A DNA stretch of 64,000 nucleotides from Branchiostoma belcheri. Its lineage: Eukaryota > Chordata > Leptocardii > Amphioxiformes > Branchiostomatidae. The translations under genes were made by a program, and so were the position numbers. Below are positions 62,201-63,109 of the stretch, one piece after another (position 1 is the first letter of the stretch; the number at the start of each line of letters is the position of its first letter). The notes below the pieces were generated by a model. That model ran no database searches. It was not told the origin of the DNA and saw nothing but the letters and a program-made list of their open reading frames with translations. The DNA is taken from positions 1,080,499 through 1,144,498 of the forward strand of contig NW_017802381.1 of the NCBI RefSeq assembly GCF_001625305.1. Direction: 5' to 3'.

Positions 62201-62860
62201 ATGACTAAACACACGGAGTATGGTATGGCGAATGATAATAGACTCTTCATTTTCGTTTCTTCACATTTTCTTCTTTTCCTGAATTGATTTCGGCATTCTA
62301 TGACATTAGTATCGTTTTCAAATACTTTGTTTGCAACATACGATATATATTCGCTCATTTGGTTCTATTTACAGTAAGGTCGAAAAACAGTTTTTTGGAA
62401 ACAGACGAAAATTCATGCGCGCGCGGATGTCATCCATATAATCAAATCATCATGGCCTAACATGTACCATCCTCTCCTGCTATGCCTTTGATTTTAGCAC
62501 AGAGATTAAAACGTACAATTTATTCATCTCTTCCTTCCTTTCGGAAGTAAAGCGGCTGCTGTATGACACGAAAGACTCCCAGCACACTCATCGAGAAGGG
62601 AAGGATGACCCAGATAAATACGCGAGCCGTGGCGAAGCTGCATTCTACTATTAGCCACTACATCACGCATCTACACAGATGAGGATGACAAAAGAAGAAA
62701 AATGAAGGAGGGTGACATACTCTCTGTCGGCAGCGAAGTCCAGACTAGTGTCATTTTCAGGTCCAAACCAAGTAGTCTCCTCTTCCTGCTCCCCGTCCAT
62801 GTCGTACCGGAAACGGAAGCCGATTCTTGAAGCCATGTTACCCTTGTAGGCAAAGCACAC
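10275..62860 (-). CDS. PKHD1L1: Fibrocystin-L-like receptor (PKHD1L1 family), 64 exons, 5' end outside window
   Basis: Giant type I membrane protein of the fibrocystin family. In vertebrates fibrocystin-L forms part of the surface coat of hair-cell stereocilia; the role here is unknown. I traced 64 exons with consensus splice sites. Their phases all agree and give 11631 nt, 3876 codons including TAA at 10275-10277. Numbering below is within this traced chain. Domains in order: pre-TIG region (1-275); about 11 IPT/TIG domains with an internal cupredoxin-like segment (276-1419); G8-1 (1420-1713); PbH1 repeats (1714-2165); linker (2166-2305); G8-2 (2305-2533); PbH1 repeats (2533-3047); long ectodomain (3048-3656); transmembrane helix (about 3663-3687); 189-residue tail. 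Signal peptide, first TIGs and PA14 domain, expected from the family, must lie beyond 64000. Exons 29-32 are present twice because of an assembly overlap. Order and motif matches make the family call firm; paralogue status rests on overall layout. Confidence 0.9.
10930..11112 (+). mobile_element. LINE/SINE-type 3' end with hairpin
   Basis: The segment carries a stem (AGCTGCCACCC ... GGGTGGGCAGCT near 11050-11074), then CTCAATAAACCTCATATTAAA. A hairpin just before an A-rich end is typical of CR1-like non-LTR 3' termini. It lies in the last-but-one intron of the PKHD1L1-like gene, in opposite orientation. Confidence 0.4.
11177..11289 (-). mobile_element. Fragment of the foldback family seen at 15176
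   Basis: The run from 'tggtctcttagtgtcactgac' through 'aaaatcatatccagttgc' to 'ttatggc' matches the right arm of the 15176-15751 foldback. Only one arm is present. Confidence 0.6.
11764..11812. repeat. (ATGT)n microsatellite
   Basis: About twelve tandem ATGT units, ending nine bases before the donor site of exon 62 (minus strand). Confidence 0.9.
12880..13050 (+). mobile_element. LINE 3' tail plus ATT-rich simple repeat
   Basis: The sequence 'ttttgtattaggttagccttataaaaatgtag...atgccatactttgtacactgtac' is nearly identical to the 3' end of the LINE at 59650-60362. It runs into an ATT/ATC simple repeat (about 12978-13048), which abuts the intron end before exon 60's donor. Confidence 0.6.
13322..13433 (-). 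CDS. PKHD1L1: PKHD1L1-like exon 59: transmembrane helix
   Basis: Residues 3657-3694 of the traced chain. After a short polar lead (VSAGPD) come about 25 uncharged residues (VVMIAAVSSVAVLLLV then TTVFIVVWL) and the stop-transfer cluster KKRKSR. Acceptor GGGCCAG/GTG and donor CGCA/GTAAGA are both consensus. This is the only membrane segment in the traced chain, which fixes a type I orientation: all TIG, G8 and PbH1 domains outside the cell, tail inside. Confidence 0.9.
13641..13985 (-). mobile_element. tRNA-derived SINE (S1) with a nested MITE
   Basis: Read on the minus strand, a tRNA-like head has an A-box-like TGGCGTAGCGG and a B-box-like GGTTCGAGTTC, then a body and an A-rich end. TCTACATAC flanks both ends (13632-13640 and 13986-13994), so it is a retroposed copy. 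At about 13772-13856 the body is interrupted by an AT-rich insert related to the element at 14370 (shared 'gattatttatc' start and 'gtgataat' end). Confidence 0.7.
14062..15129 (-). CDS. PKHD1L1: PKHD1L1-like exons 57-58: membrane-proximal ectodomain
   Basis: Exons 14861-15129 and 14062-14234 encode residues 3509-3656. The first starts with a YHLQFHVTGG stretch and runs through PPVPEYDFTFSPAPIDVFEPG, then a beta-rich region (KSVQITFDADFYQTVG, HELYFETFMM). The second has a MTVTGAGDEVEAAVLRLWYQ stretch close to the membrane. The match to fibrocystin-family C-terminal ectodomains is by general pattern; no named domain. Donor and acceptor phases join exons 56 and 59 exactly. Confidence 0.8.
14263..14367. 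repeat. Two-copy tandem repeat of about 52 bp
   Basis: 'tctcagtcaataac...tagcaaaacacaacaccgggaagtt' occurs twice in succession, with a few differences. A third trace of the 'ggaagtttagctttaa' end lies at 14716, past the adjacent MITE. Confidence 0.75.
14370..14712. mobile_element. Foldback MITE with internal hairpins
   Basis: The ends are inverted (CTGATTATTTATCCCAATT at the left, complement with two changes at 14693-14711). Inside, a 26-27-base perfect hairpin stem with a 7-base loop is centred near 14570 (stem CTAATAAGAATATAACAC...). It has no coding frame. The related insert inside the SINE at 13772 suggests a family. Confidence 0.65.
15176..15751. mobile_element. 0.58-kb foldback element with 13-bp target duplication
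   Basis: TAAGTTTACAGTG occurs exactly at 15163-15175 and 15752-15764. Between them, two arms of roughly 230 and 200 bases are inverted copies (blocks ATGCCAAAAAACAGTTAC, AAACGTCAGACGTTTCAGC, CTCCTGTTATACAGGACAGG). The left arm carries an extra block of about 40 bases near 15320-15360. Single-arm relatives are at 11177 and 57155. It has no coding frame. It sits in the intron before exon 57. Confidence 0.75.
16150..16381 (-). mobile_element. tRNA-derived SINE, head type S2
   Basis: The minus strand begins GTGGCGTCGTGTGGTGTAGTG and has a B-box GGTTCGATTCC in a good tRNA-like position. The body contains the 'gggaaaggcactt'-type block shared by all SINEs here. A second S2 copy is at 57955-58233. 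Confidence 0.6.
16400..20609 (-). CDS. PKHD1L1: PKHD1L1-like exons 51-56: long ectodomain with RRRR site
   Basis: Exons 19940-20609, 19413-19633, 19008-19171, 18245-18337 (one-base uncertainty), 17643-17735 and 16400-16542 encode residues 3048-3509. Exon 51 (670 nt) is unusually long. It opens with DHGWCAGYTCQKR, then TFWAVVATEKEYLIHFSGL, a family-typical block following the second beta-helix. It ends with MNVVREDSLRRRRAADG, a consensus furin-type motif at 20076-20087. Exon 53 has PWEVTASLQLGD and GWANFTDLTVS blocks seen in the family's repeated beta-sandwich units; exon 56 has a related unit (GQTWTVSVSLMEP, ATFRDISLTHA). Exon 55's acceptor is AAGCCAG/CCAGAG, chosen because nearby AGs break the phase. 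Confidence 0.85.
16703..17093. mobile_element. TIR MITE with TAA target duplication (Harbinger-like, M2)
   Basis: The ends are inverted: GGCTATATGTTGATTTGATT at the left and its imperfect complement ending AACTTGGCC at 17093. Both include ATATGGATGACATCC. TAA flanks both sides (16700-16702 and 17094-17096). It shares the GGATGACATC core and a 'cgctcgcatca' subterminal block with M1 and M3. Confidence 0.75.
17208..17588. mobile_element. TIR MITE with TTA target duplication (Harbinger-like, M3)
   Basis: Same family as M1 at 2697 (GGCCACACCAAGTAA start, complement at the end). TTA flanks at 17205-17207 and 17589-17591. Internal blocks 'gtggtcaccat' and 'atgtctgttgccatgcc' also match M1. It lies just upstream (minus strand) of exon 55. 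Confidence 0.75.
17850..18180 (-). mobile_element. LINE fragment, antisense
   Basis: The words 'gacagaatggacaaaacctcc' and 'ttcaatttatggctacaaattct' match the minus-strand LINE at 45100-45670, where they encode a conserved zinc-knuckle-like CPFC end. It is a short remnant. Confidence 0.5.
18621..18861 (-). mobile_element. tRNA-derived SINE (S1) with target duplication
   Basis: The minus strand reads GTGGGGTCGTGTGGCGTAG (head with A box), then B box GGTTCGAGTCC, then a body ending in an A-run. A 14-16-base imperfect target duplication (GTAATATGCTGAACTG at the left, GTAATGTTGAACTG at the right) brackets it. It is intronic between exons 53 and 54. Confidence 0.75.
20765..21205 (+). mobile_element. 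5'-truncated LINE, ORF2 C-terminus and 3' UTR
   Basis: The plus strand encodes RKRAFSYSGVILWNNLP and SASTLLRFKQIYKQ, the standard C-terminal end of CR1/L2/Jockey-like reverse transcriptase polyproteins, followed by a stop and an AT-rich 3' region. It is in the intron between exons 50 and 51. Confidence 0.7.
21206..22434. other. Intron with decayed repeats
   Basis: Two tandem-looking degenerate segments at about 21230-21430 and 21470-21670 share 'ggcaggcatattac/gataggcatattactg' and 'gaccttttgtgttt' blocks. 21424-21441 has a family A-like 'agataactcaag'. 21868-21905 is a single MITE end ('ggccacaccaagtaattgctatggatgac'). The end at about 22385-22420 resembles the family A terminus. No exon is seen. 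Confidence 0.4.
22435..22524 (+). mobile_element. LINE 3' end with (AAAC)n tail abutting exon 50
   Basis: The segment 'gtttctctggtcaaataaacaat' followed by six AAAC units is a typical non-LTR 3' terminus. The tail stops at exon 50's last base, so on the minus strand the 5' splice site of exon 50 is the first GTTTGT of the complementary tail. Confidence 0.5.
22525..23319 (-). CDS. PKHD1L1: PKHD1L1-like exons 49-50: C-terminal edge of beta-helix region
   Basis: Exons 23084-23319 and 22525-22700 encode residues 2910-3047. Exon 49 carries the strongly family-typical block CDGKKETFIKDSDGSLLGSP followed by AEWEWDGDPRRGLGDYRIP. The ADLDGRQ...EVVYGGRG stretch precedes exon 50 (GIIRTPQCVNN, NYEMLVIESLDDDTETRR, ALLADGYIDLLNGP). 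These are hallmarks of fibrocystin/CEMIP-type proteins after the second PbH1 block. Exon 50's donor is GTTTGT. Confidence 0.9.
23395..23575 (+). repeat. Promoter/first-exon-like dispersed repeat, copy 1
   Basis: The block 'gaacagagacggggggcgacacaag' to 'gaaaatttggggtaagtcccaatt' recurs in reverse orientation at 42690-42850. It contains a CACGTG E-box, a TGACGTCA CRE (about 23478), an ATG and a donor-like GGGTAAGT. It looks like a mobilised or duplicated 5' exon with promoter, or a transposon that carries such motifs. Confidence 0.45.
23947..25570 (-). CDS. PKHD1L1: PKHD1L1-like exons 46-48: second PbH1 block, C-terminal part
   Basis: Exons 25374-25570, 24956-25229 and 23947-24112 encode residues 2698-2910. 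They show short beta-coil repeats: LHGAHLYEDGLPVCSMVSNF, then KCYSYGVYFQSVSSAVLKNV, then VLIQDSLFVGRSASF, GTAGGHIGVSFPGFISAFS, VTFSNFGEACGGLQD. The N/D-x-x-F spacing and the exon order match the second beta-helix of fibrocystin-L. All boundaries are GT-AG; exon 46 has donor GTTTGT. Confidence 0.85.
24330..24493 (+). mobile_element. Probable LINE 3' end
   Basis: The segment 'gggctcccttgaaaatcagccc...ggctgaagggaccacccatg' forms a stem and runs into an A-rich end, as in CR1-like LINE 3' termini. It directly abuts the inverted element at 24494. Confidence 0.35.
24494..24850. mobile_element. Penelope-like inverted element with hammerhead-like cores
   Basis: The ends are about 75-base inverted repeats (AATAGCAAAGCTCTTTCTAT at the left; complement with one or two changes at the right). 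The right arm (plus) holds CTGATGA (24773-24779), a stem-loop GACGAC-agaag-GTCATC and GAAACGTC (24798-24805), the ordered parts of a hammerhead ribozyme core. A partial second CTGATGA is at 24746-24752. The left arm (minus) holds the same layout with a perfect GATGAC/GTCATC stem, but its core reads CTAATGA. Inverted repeats with such cores are known from Penelope-like retroelements. No reverse transcriptase is present. Confidence 0.6.
25905..26575. repeat. Degenerate tandem repeat, about 150-170-bp period
   Basis: Blocks like 'accaaatgacctgaaatttggtatgg' then 'gataccttggac' recur near 26036, 26203, 26352 and 26520. Each is followed by 'gtaaaat' and a T-rich run with 'caaaaatgtacattt'. It is an old, diverged satellite in the intron before exon 46. 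Confidence 0.6.
27207..28201 (-). CDS. PKHD1L1: PKHD1L1-like exons 43-45: second PbH1 block, N-terminal part
   Basis: Exons 27968-28201, 27579-27730 and 27207-27315 encode residues 2533-2698. Exon 43 has classic parallel beta-helix wording: RIRNVEFYHTGQEG, then DPRFSLAFVNTGDV, then KVENNAFHNGFSPAIGVYG and LEIINNVVHHTVGQG. Exon 44 continues GMIIEGSRNTLIGNLIALS. Exon 45 (IAGAERIGLHLDGEPC, WSGNVIHS) matches the family block before the VHGA/LHGA repeat. Directly follows G8 domain 2. Confidence 0.9.
29009..30661 (-). CDS. PKHD1L1: PKHD1L1-like exons 38-42: G8 domain 2
   Basis: Exons 30525-30661, 30170-30299, 29835-29979, 29479-29582 and 29009-29176 encode residues 2305-2533. The G8 pattern is clear: SWLVLGDSDVPKLGKLYIY with LELWDPSNP, then HIFIQ-GGRLVVGWEDNPY, the histidine-bearing IHIILHGDHNTPEMPVP, CWTQLAQTAAAGANTITLAD with VDWQVDEEILITT, ETFKITDVSADGRTLTLNSS with YEHI, and the closing AAEVGLLTRNIKIEG. 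G8 domains carry eight conserved glycines and beta-sandwich strands; ligand unknown. Human fibrocystin-L also has two. Confidence 0.9.
30017..30124. repeat. Pyrimidine-rich (CTCC/CTCT)n tract
   Basis: About 100 bases of almost pure C/T on the plus strand (purine-rich on the gene's transcript), in the intron between exons 39 and 40. It opens a spurious basic/acidic reading frame; not coding. Confidence 0.8.
30817..31519 (-). CDS. PKHD1L1: PKHD1L1-like exons 36-37: linker before G8 domain 2
   Basis: Exons 31357-31519 and 30817-31071 encode residues 2166-2305. The block DTDYIIMQHKFTQRP with EESVAAISYANNDDKDW and VYRCFYEDCIPP, PDDYIMYSTLSW precedes the G8 start, as in the family. Acidic and Pro-rich linker; no catalytic motif seen. 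Confidence 0.85.
31779..34597 (-). CDS. PKHD1L1: PKHD1L1-like exons 33-35: end of first PbH1 block
   Basis: Exons 34456-34597, 33528-33740 and 31779-32007 encode residues 1971-2165. Exon 33: LVLPFARYLTITGAKMINYD then AAFHVTSIDGTC. Exon 34: FRWEHEGWIEDLDGSVTGT and PPTCVENAEFSTG with GSVCTDAGIR. Exon 35: FYRFGFKGVQPESLDMRNA and HKPGWMLILVGKTPYTF, then THITNLTYSGTFYDME-type wording. The DLDGSVTG block is a strong family marker. Confidence 0.9.
32030..32453. mobile_element. hAT-type MITE with 8-bp target duplication
   Basis: TIRs TAGAGCTGTGTACC and its complement bound a 424-bp element. ATTGGTAT flanks both ends (32022-32029 and 32454-32461). An 8-bp duplication with a TAG-start TIR is typical of hAT transposons. 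The interior is packed with GGTAC/GTACC words (for example GGTACAGGTACAGGTAC near 32053, and ACCGGTAC near 32414). Non-autonomous. Confidence 0.8.
32640..33182 (+). mobile_element. Possible LINE 3' end
   Basis: A plus-strand frame near 32780-32930 (FLTEFLIGLDPNLSTIDC) runs into an AT-rich region ending TTCAATAAACCAATCACTACTACTAC, which looks like a non-LTR 3' terminus with a CTA simple tail. It has no diagnostic motif, so this is tentative. Confidence 0.35.
33183..33400 (+). mobile_element. Diverged tRNA-derived SINE
   Basis: B-box-like GGTTCGAATCC at 33203 is followed by the shared SINE body words 'gggaaaggcacttaac', 'ttccttactcgactcaggt' and 'aaatgagtacctagcttcggtcaggg'. The A box is not clear. 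Confidence 0.5.
34787..37354. repeat. Left haplotype copy of a duplicated block (contig end)
   Basis: This block repeats 37375-41591 with scattered SNPs and indels. It ends exactly at the N gap at 37355; its counterpart begins exactly after it. This copy lacks the 1616-bp transposon (empty TTA site near 36689) and lacks about 47 bases present at 38110-38157. It has 16 extra bases near 36497. The simplest reading is two allelic contig ends placed in series. Confidence 0.85.
34916..37145 (-). CDS. PKHD1L1: PKHD1L1-like exons 29-32, second haplotype copy
   Basis: Exons 36915-37145, 36008-36106, 35593-35843 and 34916-35106 duplicate those at 37503-41382 with the same lengths (231, 99, 251, 191). 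All four are open and well spliced. This copy encodes SYNPEICPQ where the other encodes SYDPDICPQ, two conservative amino acid differences. Splicing from exon 32 of the other copy (ends in phase 1) into exon 29 here (starts in phase 0) would shift the frame, so both copies cannot be used in one mRNA. Joined to exon 33 at 34597 this copy restores the frame. Confidence 0.8.
37355..37374. other. Assembly gap (20 N)
   Basis: Twenty N bases between two contigs. The true gap size is not meaningful, because the flanking contig ends overlap each other. Confidence 0.98.
37503..41382 (-). CDS. PKHD1L1: PKHD1L1-like exons 29-32: first PbH1 block
   Basis: Exons 41152-41382, 38637-38735, 38229-38479 and 37503-37693 encode residues 1714-1971. 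Exon 29: GQAFRLGRYPIHSHLNGDM, then VRGNAIHRSFNRAVTMHGTH, LLVERNVVFNIMGGAFFIED, a textbook fibrocystin/CEMIP stretch (HxH and histidine-rich turns beside PbH1 coils). Exon 30: PAGYWVTNPNNTIR. Exon 31: NHAAGGTHFGFWYRM, CPQRVPLGVFQNNTVHSQG, GLWVFQEYYP. Exon 32: EKGAEWVNVGAVQFEDFVLA with IGHSQIS. The Harbinger-like insertion lies in the intron between exons 29 and 30. Confidence 0.92.
38810..41075 (+). mobile_element. Family A-like element split by a transposon
   Basis: Family A-type wording ('catgactggagaagggg', 'taattaagcaaatttgcatgatt', 'acctcatttgcagaatc', ending 'ggcggaggtatggga') runs from 38810 to 39308 and resumes at 40925. The left haplotype has the unsplit version at about 36160-36835. 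Confidence 0.55.
39309..40924. mobile_element. 1616-bp Harbinger-like TIR element, polymorphic
   Basis: TIRs GGGCCCTGTCACACTT (left) and GGGCCCTGCCACACTT (right, complement) match at 15 of 16 bases. TTA flanks both sides (39306-39308 and 40925-40927), and the other haplotype has a single TTA there. Both subterminal regions (39330-39760 and 40660-40910) are crowded with TACGCA/TGCGTA words. No transposase frame is visible; a piece of an M2-type MITE end (39765-39857) is nested inside. Confidence 0.85.
41592..42145. other. Intron 28-29, no element recognised
   Basis: GC-richer than its neighbours near 41750-41900, but no exon, TIR or LINE motif was found. Confidence 0.4.
42146..44945 (-). CDS. 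PKHD1L1: PKHD1L1-like exons 24-28: G8 domain 1
   Basis: Exons 44789-44945, 44140-44352, 43421-43624, 43120-43290 and 42146-42282 encode residues 1420-1713. G8 wording: SSVYTWGGEGLPEEGDFVIV then AGQTLLLDTDTPILRMLLIQ, GTLLFDDAGNVHLQSEYILI with GGTLQVGTEEAPFQHQATI and TLHGN, WTRLAQTAAPGATTLVLEQ with VTWKAGDSIAIATTGY, then DYEHISVEE, KGEVALLTRNVVIRG. Exon 28 (GRFGEEVGSDQFGGHVLIHQ) starts the beta-helix. All phases agree. The intron between exons 25 and 26 (44139-43625) shows no element. Confidence 0.92.
42690..42850 (-). repeat. Promoter/first-exon-like dispersed repeat, copy 2
   Basis: Reverse-orientation relative of 23395-23575: minus strand reads GAACAGAGACGGGGGGCGAC, a GACGTCATG stretch, 'attccgtgaacatgg' and ends 'aaaatttgggtaagtccc'. 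A TATAAAA occurs just outside it on the plus strand (about 42873). Confidence 0.45.
44475..44640 (+). mobile_element. Diverged family A-like fragment
   Basis: 'ggttatgttttgtgtctgtcagt' followed by 'gtgggtggatcttactgatatttggtatgttggtagg' follows the block order of family A. It is short and decayed. Confidence 0.35.
45100..45670 (-). mobile_element. 5'-truncated LINE, antisense to plus strand
   Basis: The minus strand encodes a LINE C-terminus (TRIQEWFSCFRSNSKLSFL, then LRISRHKLNIETGRY and a VHFVQSIENEFHFVM end after one frameshift) of the same family as 59650-60362. Same orientation as the host gene. Confidence 0.6.
46227..47239 (-). CDS. PKHD1L1: PKHD1L1-like exons 22-23: last TIG domain
   Basis: Exons 47062-47239 and 46227-46374 encode residues 1311-1419. 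TIG pattern: LTPVIDSVSPALGGTAGGTT then VTITGTNL; exon 23 continues RGIRSVTIAGSDC then ISGVPSETEVVCVTEAH. Exon 23's acceptor was set at ATCAAAG/TGGC because it is the only nearby AG that keeps the frame from exon 22 (two bases left over). The pyrimidine tract before it is weak. Domain joins G8-1 directly. Confidence 0.8.
46523..46875. mobile_element. TIR MITE (Harbinger-like, M4)
   Basis: Ends GGTCACACTG and CAGTGTGACC are inverted, with flanks TTA at the left and TAA at the right. It contains 'gggtgacgttcgcgcgcgcattgattttcgcc' near the left and 'ctcgcattagttttggg' near the right, shared with M1-M3. It lies between exons 22 and 23. Confidence 0.65.
47624..47764 (-). CDS. PKHD1L1: PKHD1L1-like exon 21: TIG domain
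   Basis: Residues 1264-1311. GSFGGGRNLTLMGTGFSENA, then VAVCGRPCPINSV and WIFCELPAYDG: core of an IPT/TIG beta-sandwich with its paired cysteines. The lead strand is in exon 20 (LSAVMPTTGG). Confidence 0.88.
47824..48105. repeat. Duplicated unit with (GAAA)n microsatellite
   Basis: 'ggataatttaagataagctgttcaag...gcgtttta' occurs at 47826 and 47971. Each is followed by a long GAAA run (47880-47950 and about 48025-48105, the second interrupted by GACA). The microsatellite and its flank were duplicated as one unit. Confidence 0.85.
48150..48345 (-). mobile_element. LINE fragment, antisense to plus strand
   Basis: 'aacatcgagtctccttaaaactgtataatctg' and 'aacattccatgacaaagtaaaagtcatcttc' match the 45180-45390 segment of the minus-strand LINE. 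It ends six bases before exon 20's donor-side boundary. Confidence 0.5.
48351..50248 (-). CDS. PKHD1L1: PKHD1L1-like exons 18-20: five TIG domains in three long exons
   Basis: Exons 49572-50248 (677 nt), 48888-49317 (430 nt) and 48351-48728 (378 nt) encode residues 769-1264. TIG starts: TATVTSISPTRGTAGQTVTI, then MPKITSIFPEQGSVEGGTQL (exon 18); TPKVSAIDPRTSGSPAVFTV and INTMSPTQGSQAGGTTLTIT (exon 19); TPSVSGISPAVATSGTAVTI (exon 20). Each has the GxGF turn and a pair of cysteines. Such repeats are usually split among shorter exons, so intron loss is likely here. An FYRDC-like cysteine region (SYVFRDC) opens exon 18. Confidence 0.92.
48838..48880 (+). mobile_element. LINE 3' tail fragment
   Basis: 'atgtacaactgttgcgcaataaagttatt' plus an ATT run equals the last bases of the LINE at 59650-60362. 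It abuts the donor side of exon 19. Confidence 0.5.
50467..52096 (-). CDS. PKHD1L1: PKHD1L1-like exons 16-17: cupredoxin-like segment between TIGs
   Basis: Exons 51920-52096 and 50467-50652 encode residues 648-769. GYAWSQSTLTIEEGDTVDW then TWSPPTQGVGFAVRQ in exon 16, and SYSYTFNTVGDFYYSSGCVD with IVMRGKVEVV in exon 17, follow the shape of a cupredoxin-like beta-barrel found in fibrocystin-L between TIG blocks. The usual copper ligands are not obvious, so metal binding is doubtful. Confidence 0.8.
50715..51400 (+). mobile_element. Diverged family A element
   Basis: Begins 'ggtcatattttcagttgcgtttgtcc', contains 'aacaaggtaactcaagaacgactgggtgg' and three or more 'tttgcataat' blocks. It is in the large intron between exons 16 and 17. 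Confidence 0.55.
52569..53116 (-). CDS. PKHD1L1: PKHD1L1-like exons 14-15: TIG domain
   Basis: Exons 52957-53116 and 52569-52656 encode residues 565-648. VTGMYPSRGSLSGGTVVGIS then GVGFSSNVEEHAVMFG with DTVCEVFSSSSTEVWCRM: a complete TIG sandwich. Exon 15's acceptor is CATCCAG/GTC, fixed by phase 0. Confidence 0.88.
53160..53615 (+). mobile_element. LINE ORF2 C-terminus, 5'-truncated
   Basis: The plus strand encodes KACIETILLYGSESWIM then RVVFNTPWW; after a frameshift RRLSLAGHVVRSEEPASRLL, RRVGRPNITLKKLIETETGL and a final WRANFVCS. LYGSESW, LAGHVVR and RRVGRP are standard near the end of reverse-transcriptase LINEs. It stops at an acidic EDER run, just upstream of a simple GAT-like repeat. 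Confidence 0.75.
53923..54784 (-). CDS. PKHD1L1: PKHD1L1-like exons 11-13: TIG domain
   Basis: Exons 54652-54784, 54233-54325 and 53923-54025 encode residues 456-565. SFTYNVSLTPIITAYSPNQI then GGDTLTIEGSGFGHSTSLFF and SLPALGPGKYDILLHVDG-type strands. Exon 11's acceptor TTTTTTAAG/TCTCC sits next to an 18-bp satellite. The frame through that satellite is open too, but its own AGs would give the wrong phase. Confidence 0.85.
54811..54972. repeat. 18-bp satellite, nine copies
   Basis: TTAAAGAATCTGGCATTA repeated nine times with one variant base (54867). It lies in the short intron between exons 10 and 11 (minus), starting 26 bases upstream of exon 11's acceptor. Because 18 is a multiple of three, every frame stays as it was. 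Confidence 0.95.
55177..55783 (-). CDS. PKHD1L1: PKHD1L1-like exons 9-10: TIG domain
   Basis: Exons 55625-55783 and 55177-55301 encode residues 361-455. HAVKVYVLPHGNDPDANPNG then MGAVAGISPTASGVGGVELN, ITGFGFADDDVPRVGGKDC and HILCLVAPG. The last strand of the previous TIG and the full next one. Confidence 0.88.
55381..55500. repeat. Three-copy tandem repeat, about 41 bp
   Basis: 'aaagagaaaattgagttac' + 'aatgcaaaatgtgtttatcat' occurs three times; the last copy diverges at its end (gtgttgaaat). Confidence 0.85.
55800..56067 (-). mobile_element. tRNA-derived SINE (S1)
   Basis: The minus strand begins GTGGGGTCGTGTGGCGCAACG and has B-box-like GGGATCGAGTCC. The body carries 'ccttgggaaaggcacttta' wording. 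It begins 17 bases upstream (genomic right) of exon 9's acceptor region. Confidence 0.65.
56359..56469. repeat. Near-perfect 111-bp palindrome
   Basis: Left arm 56359-56412 and right arm 56418-56469 are reverse complements over about 50 bases with a 2-base difference near 56377. The loop is five bases (TCATT). It lies in the intron between exons 8 and 9, 40 bases from exon 8's donor. Confidence 0.95.
56509..57108 (-). CDS. PKHD1L1: PKHD1L1-like exons 7-8: TIG domain
   Basis: Exons 57003-57108 and 56509-56658 encode residues 276-361. VEVSINNIPSRCEGDCSFSW is a hallmark of the repeating fibrocystin-L linker (a SRCxGxC beta-hairpin). It is followed by TPTVTSVSPNQG and GQRGTEVEIVGTGFSIDC, a TIG domain with an extra Cys pair (VCEPTAC). 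Confidence 0.9.
57155..57255. mobile_element. Fragment of the foldback family seen at 15176
   Basis: 'gtgcgtcggtgaaggatagacatccagg' through 'cgccaaaaaacagttactcaag' to 'ttggaaacggttagacgtc' matches the left end of the 15176-15751 element. One arm only. Confidence 0.65.
57270..57730 (+). mobile_element. Family A element, 5'-truncated
   Basis: Matches family A from 'ccccttagcggcttgttctg' (6945 in copy 1) to the 'aacatcaacagatacc' and 'gcataattgataaaa' blocks. The start is missing. Confidence 0.55.
57955..58233 (-). mobile_element. tRNA-derived SINE, head type S2
   Basis: The minus strand begins GTGGCGTCGTGTGGTGTAGTG with B-box GGTTCGATTCC. The body continues 'cgtgtttgaggagagacac' and 'acgtgagcggaagtgg'. 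Longer relative of the copy at 16150. Confidence 0.65.
58335..58552 (+). mobile_element. tRNA-derived SINE (S1), plus orientation
   Basis: Head GGGGTCGCGTGGCGTAACGG, B-box GGTTCGATC, body 'gtcccctgtgttggtggcgg' and an A-run end. The only S1 copy here in plus orientation. Confidence 0.7.
58610..62860 (-). CDS. PKHD1L1: PKHD1L1-like exons 1-6 of the window: region before the TIG array
   Basis: Exons 62721-62860, 61368-61531, 60906-61048, 59418-59523, 58837-58985 and 58610-58732 encode residues 1-275 of the traced chain. Exon 1 reads VCFAYKGNMASRIGFRFRYD; exon 2 LFSTLRLPASNLRIQDIQVE with DDFFIDNFFIG; exon 3 DGGYDVTFIPYNCGHSFPPV; exon 4 VTCTGNCDVN and DFYITFDGR; exon 5 ATEDDLADILKLELGIDAQ; exon 6 GGLWFDPIPGDMLRTRHG. 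This is the post-PA14 part of the family, with repeated 'small beta plus helix' units. Exon 1 begins at an acceptor in phase 0, so earlier exons exist. Confidence 0.85.
59195..59255. repeat. (AT)n microsatellite
   Basis: A long AT dinucleotide tract in the intron between exons 4 and 5 of the window. Confidence 0.9.
59650..60362 (+). mobile_element. 5'-truncated LINE with zinc-knuckle-like C-terminus
   Basis: The plus strand encodes DKLERVQNQAARFCTNN, then (after frameshifts) LRIGCHKLSIETGRFHKIPN and RVCPFCPELIEDEYHFLIVC, a CxxC...H...C motif usual at the end of CR1/L2-like polyproteins. It ends 'gttgcgcaataaagttatc'. 3' pieces of the same family are at 12880, 17850, 45100, 48150 and 48838. 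Confidence 0.75.
60370..60840 (+). mobile_element. 5'-truncated LINE, different family
   Basis: SLEDRRRMSRLCIMYKMTNK and (after a frameshift) FPRTIVDWNSLPPSTVGASS LESFKQLL are typical LINE ORF2 C-terminal blocks. A (GATACA)n tail at about 60817-60835 marks the 3' end. It lies directly behind the previous LINE and ends beside exon 3's donor. Confidence 0.75.
61590..61830 (+). mobile_element. LINE ORF2 C-terminal fragment
   Basis: The plus strand reads LQAIASRNNFYRLSFFPRTI then REWNELEPGAA, LAQFKSELARTLLH and stop. NFY...FFPRTI..WN is a LINE end signature. Intron between exons 1 and 2 of the window. Confidence 0.7.
62104..62457. mobile_element. Degenerate TIR MITE (Harbinger-like, M5)
   Basis: The right end is the complement of M2's left end (GGATGTCATCCATATAATC to CATGGCC). 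The left end has GCCATGTTGA and then a diverged stretch before 'ctctgggaaccccaaaactgatgcgagcg', M2's subterminal block inverted. Confidence 0.6.
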
Positions 62861-63109
62861 CTGCGGAACATAAGGCATGTTATTTAAATTCTGGCAGATT
62901 ACAACAATAAAAGTCCTTATTCTACACATGATTCCTGTTCAGTACTACCATTTACCTGGCCATTGCTCTTTTAGAAGGTGGTGTTTGATGTTAGGGGGTT
63001 CGGGGTTCGGGGTACTGGGATTTCTTGCGAACAGCTCCATCAAAATGTCAGTGGTGGGATGCCACACAATATCCAGCCGACTCGCCCATTAGGCTGAGGG
63101 CATAGCCGT

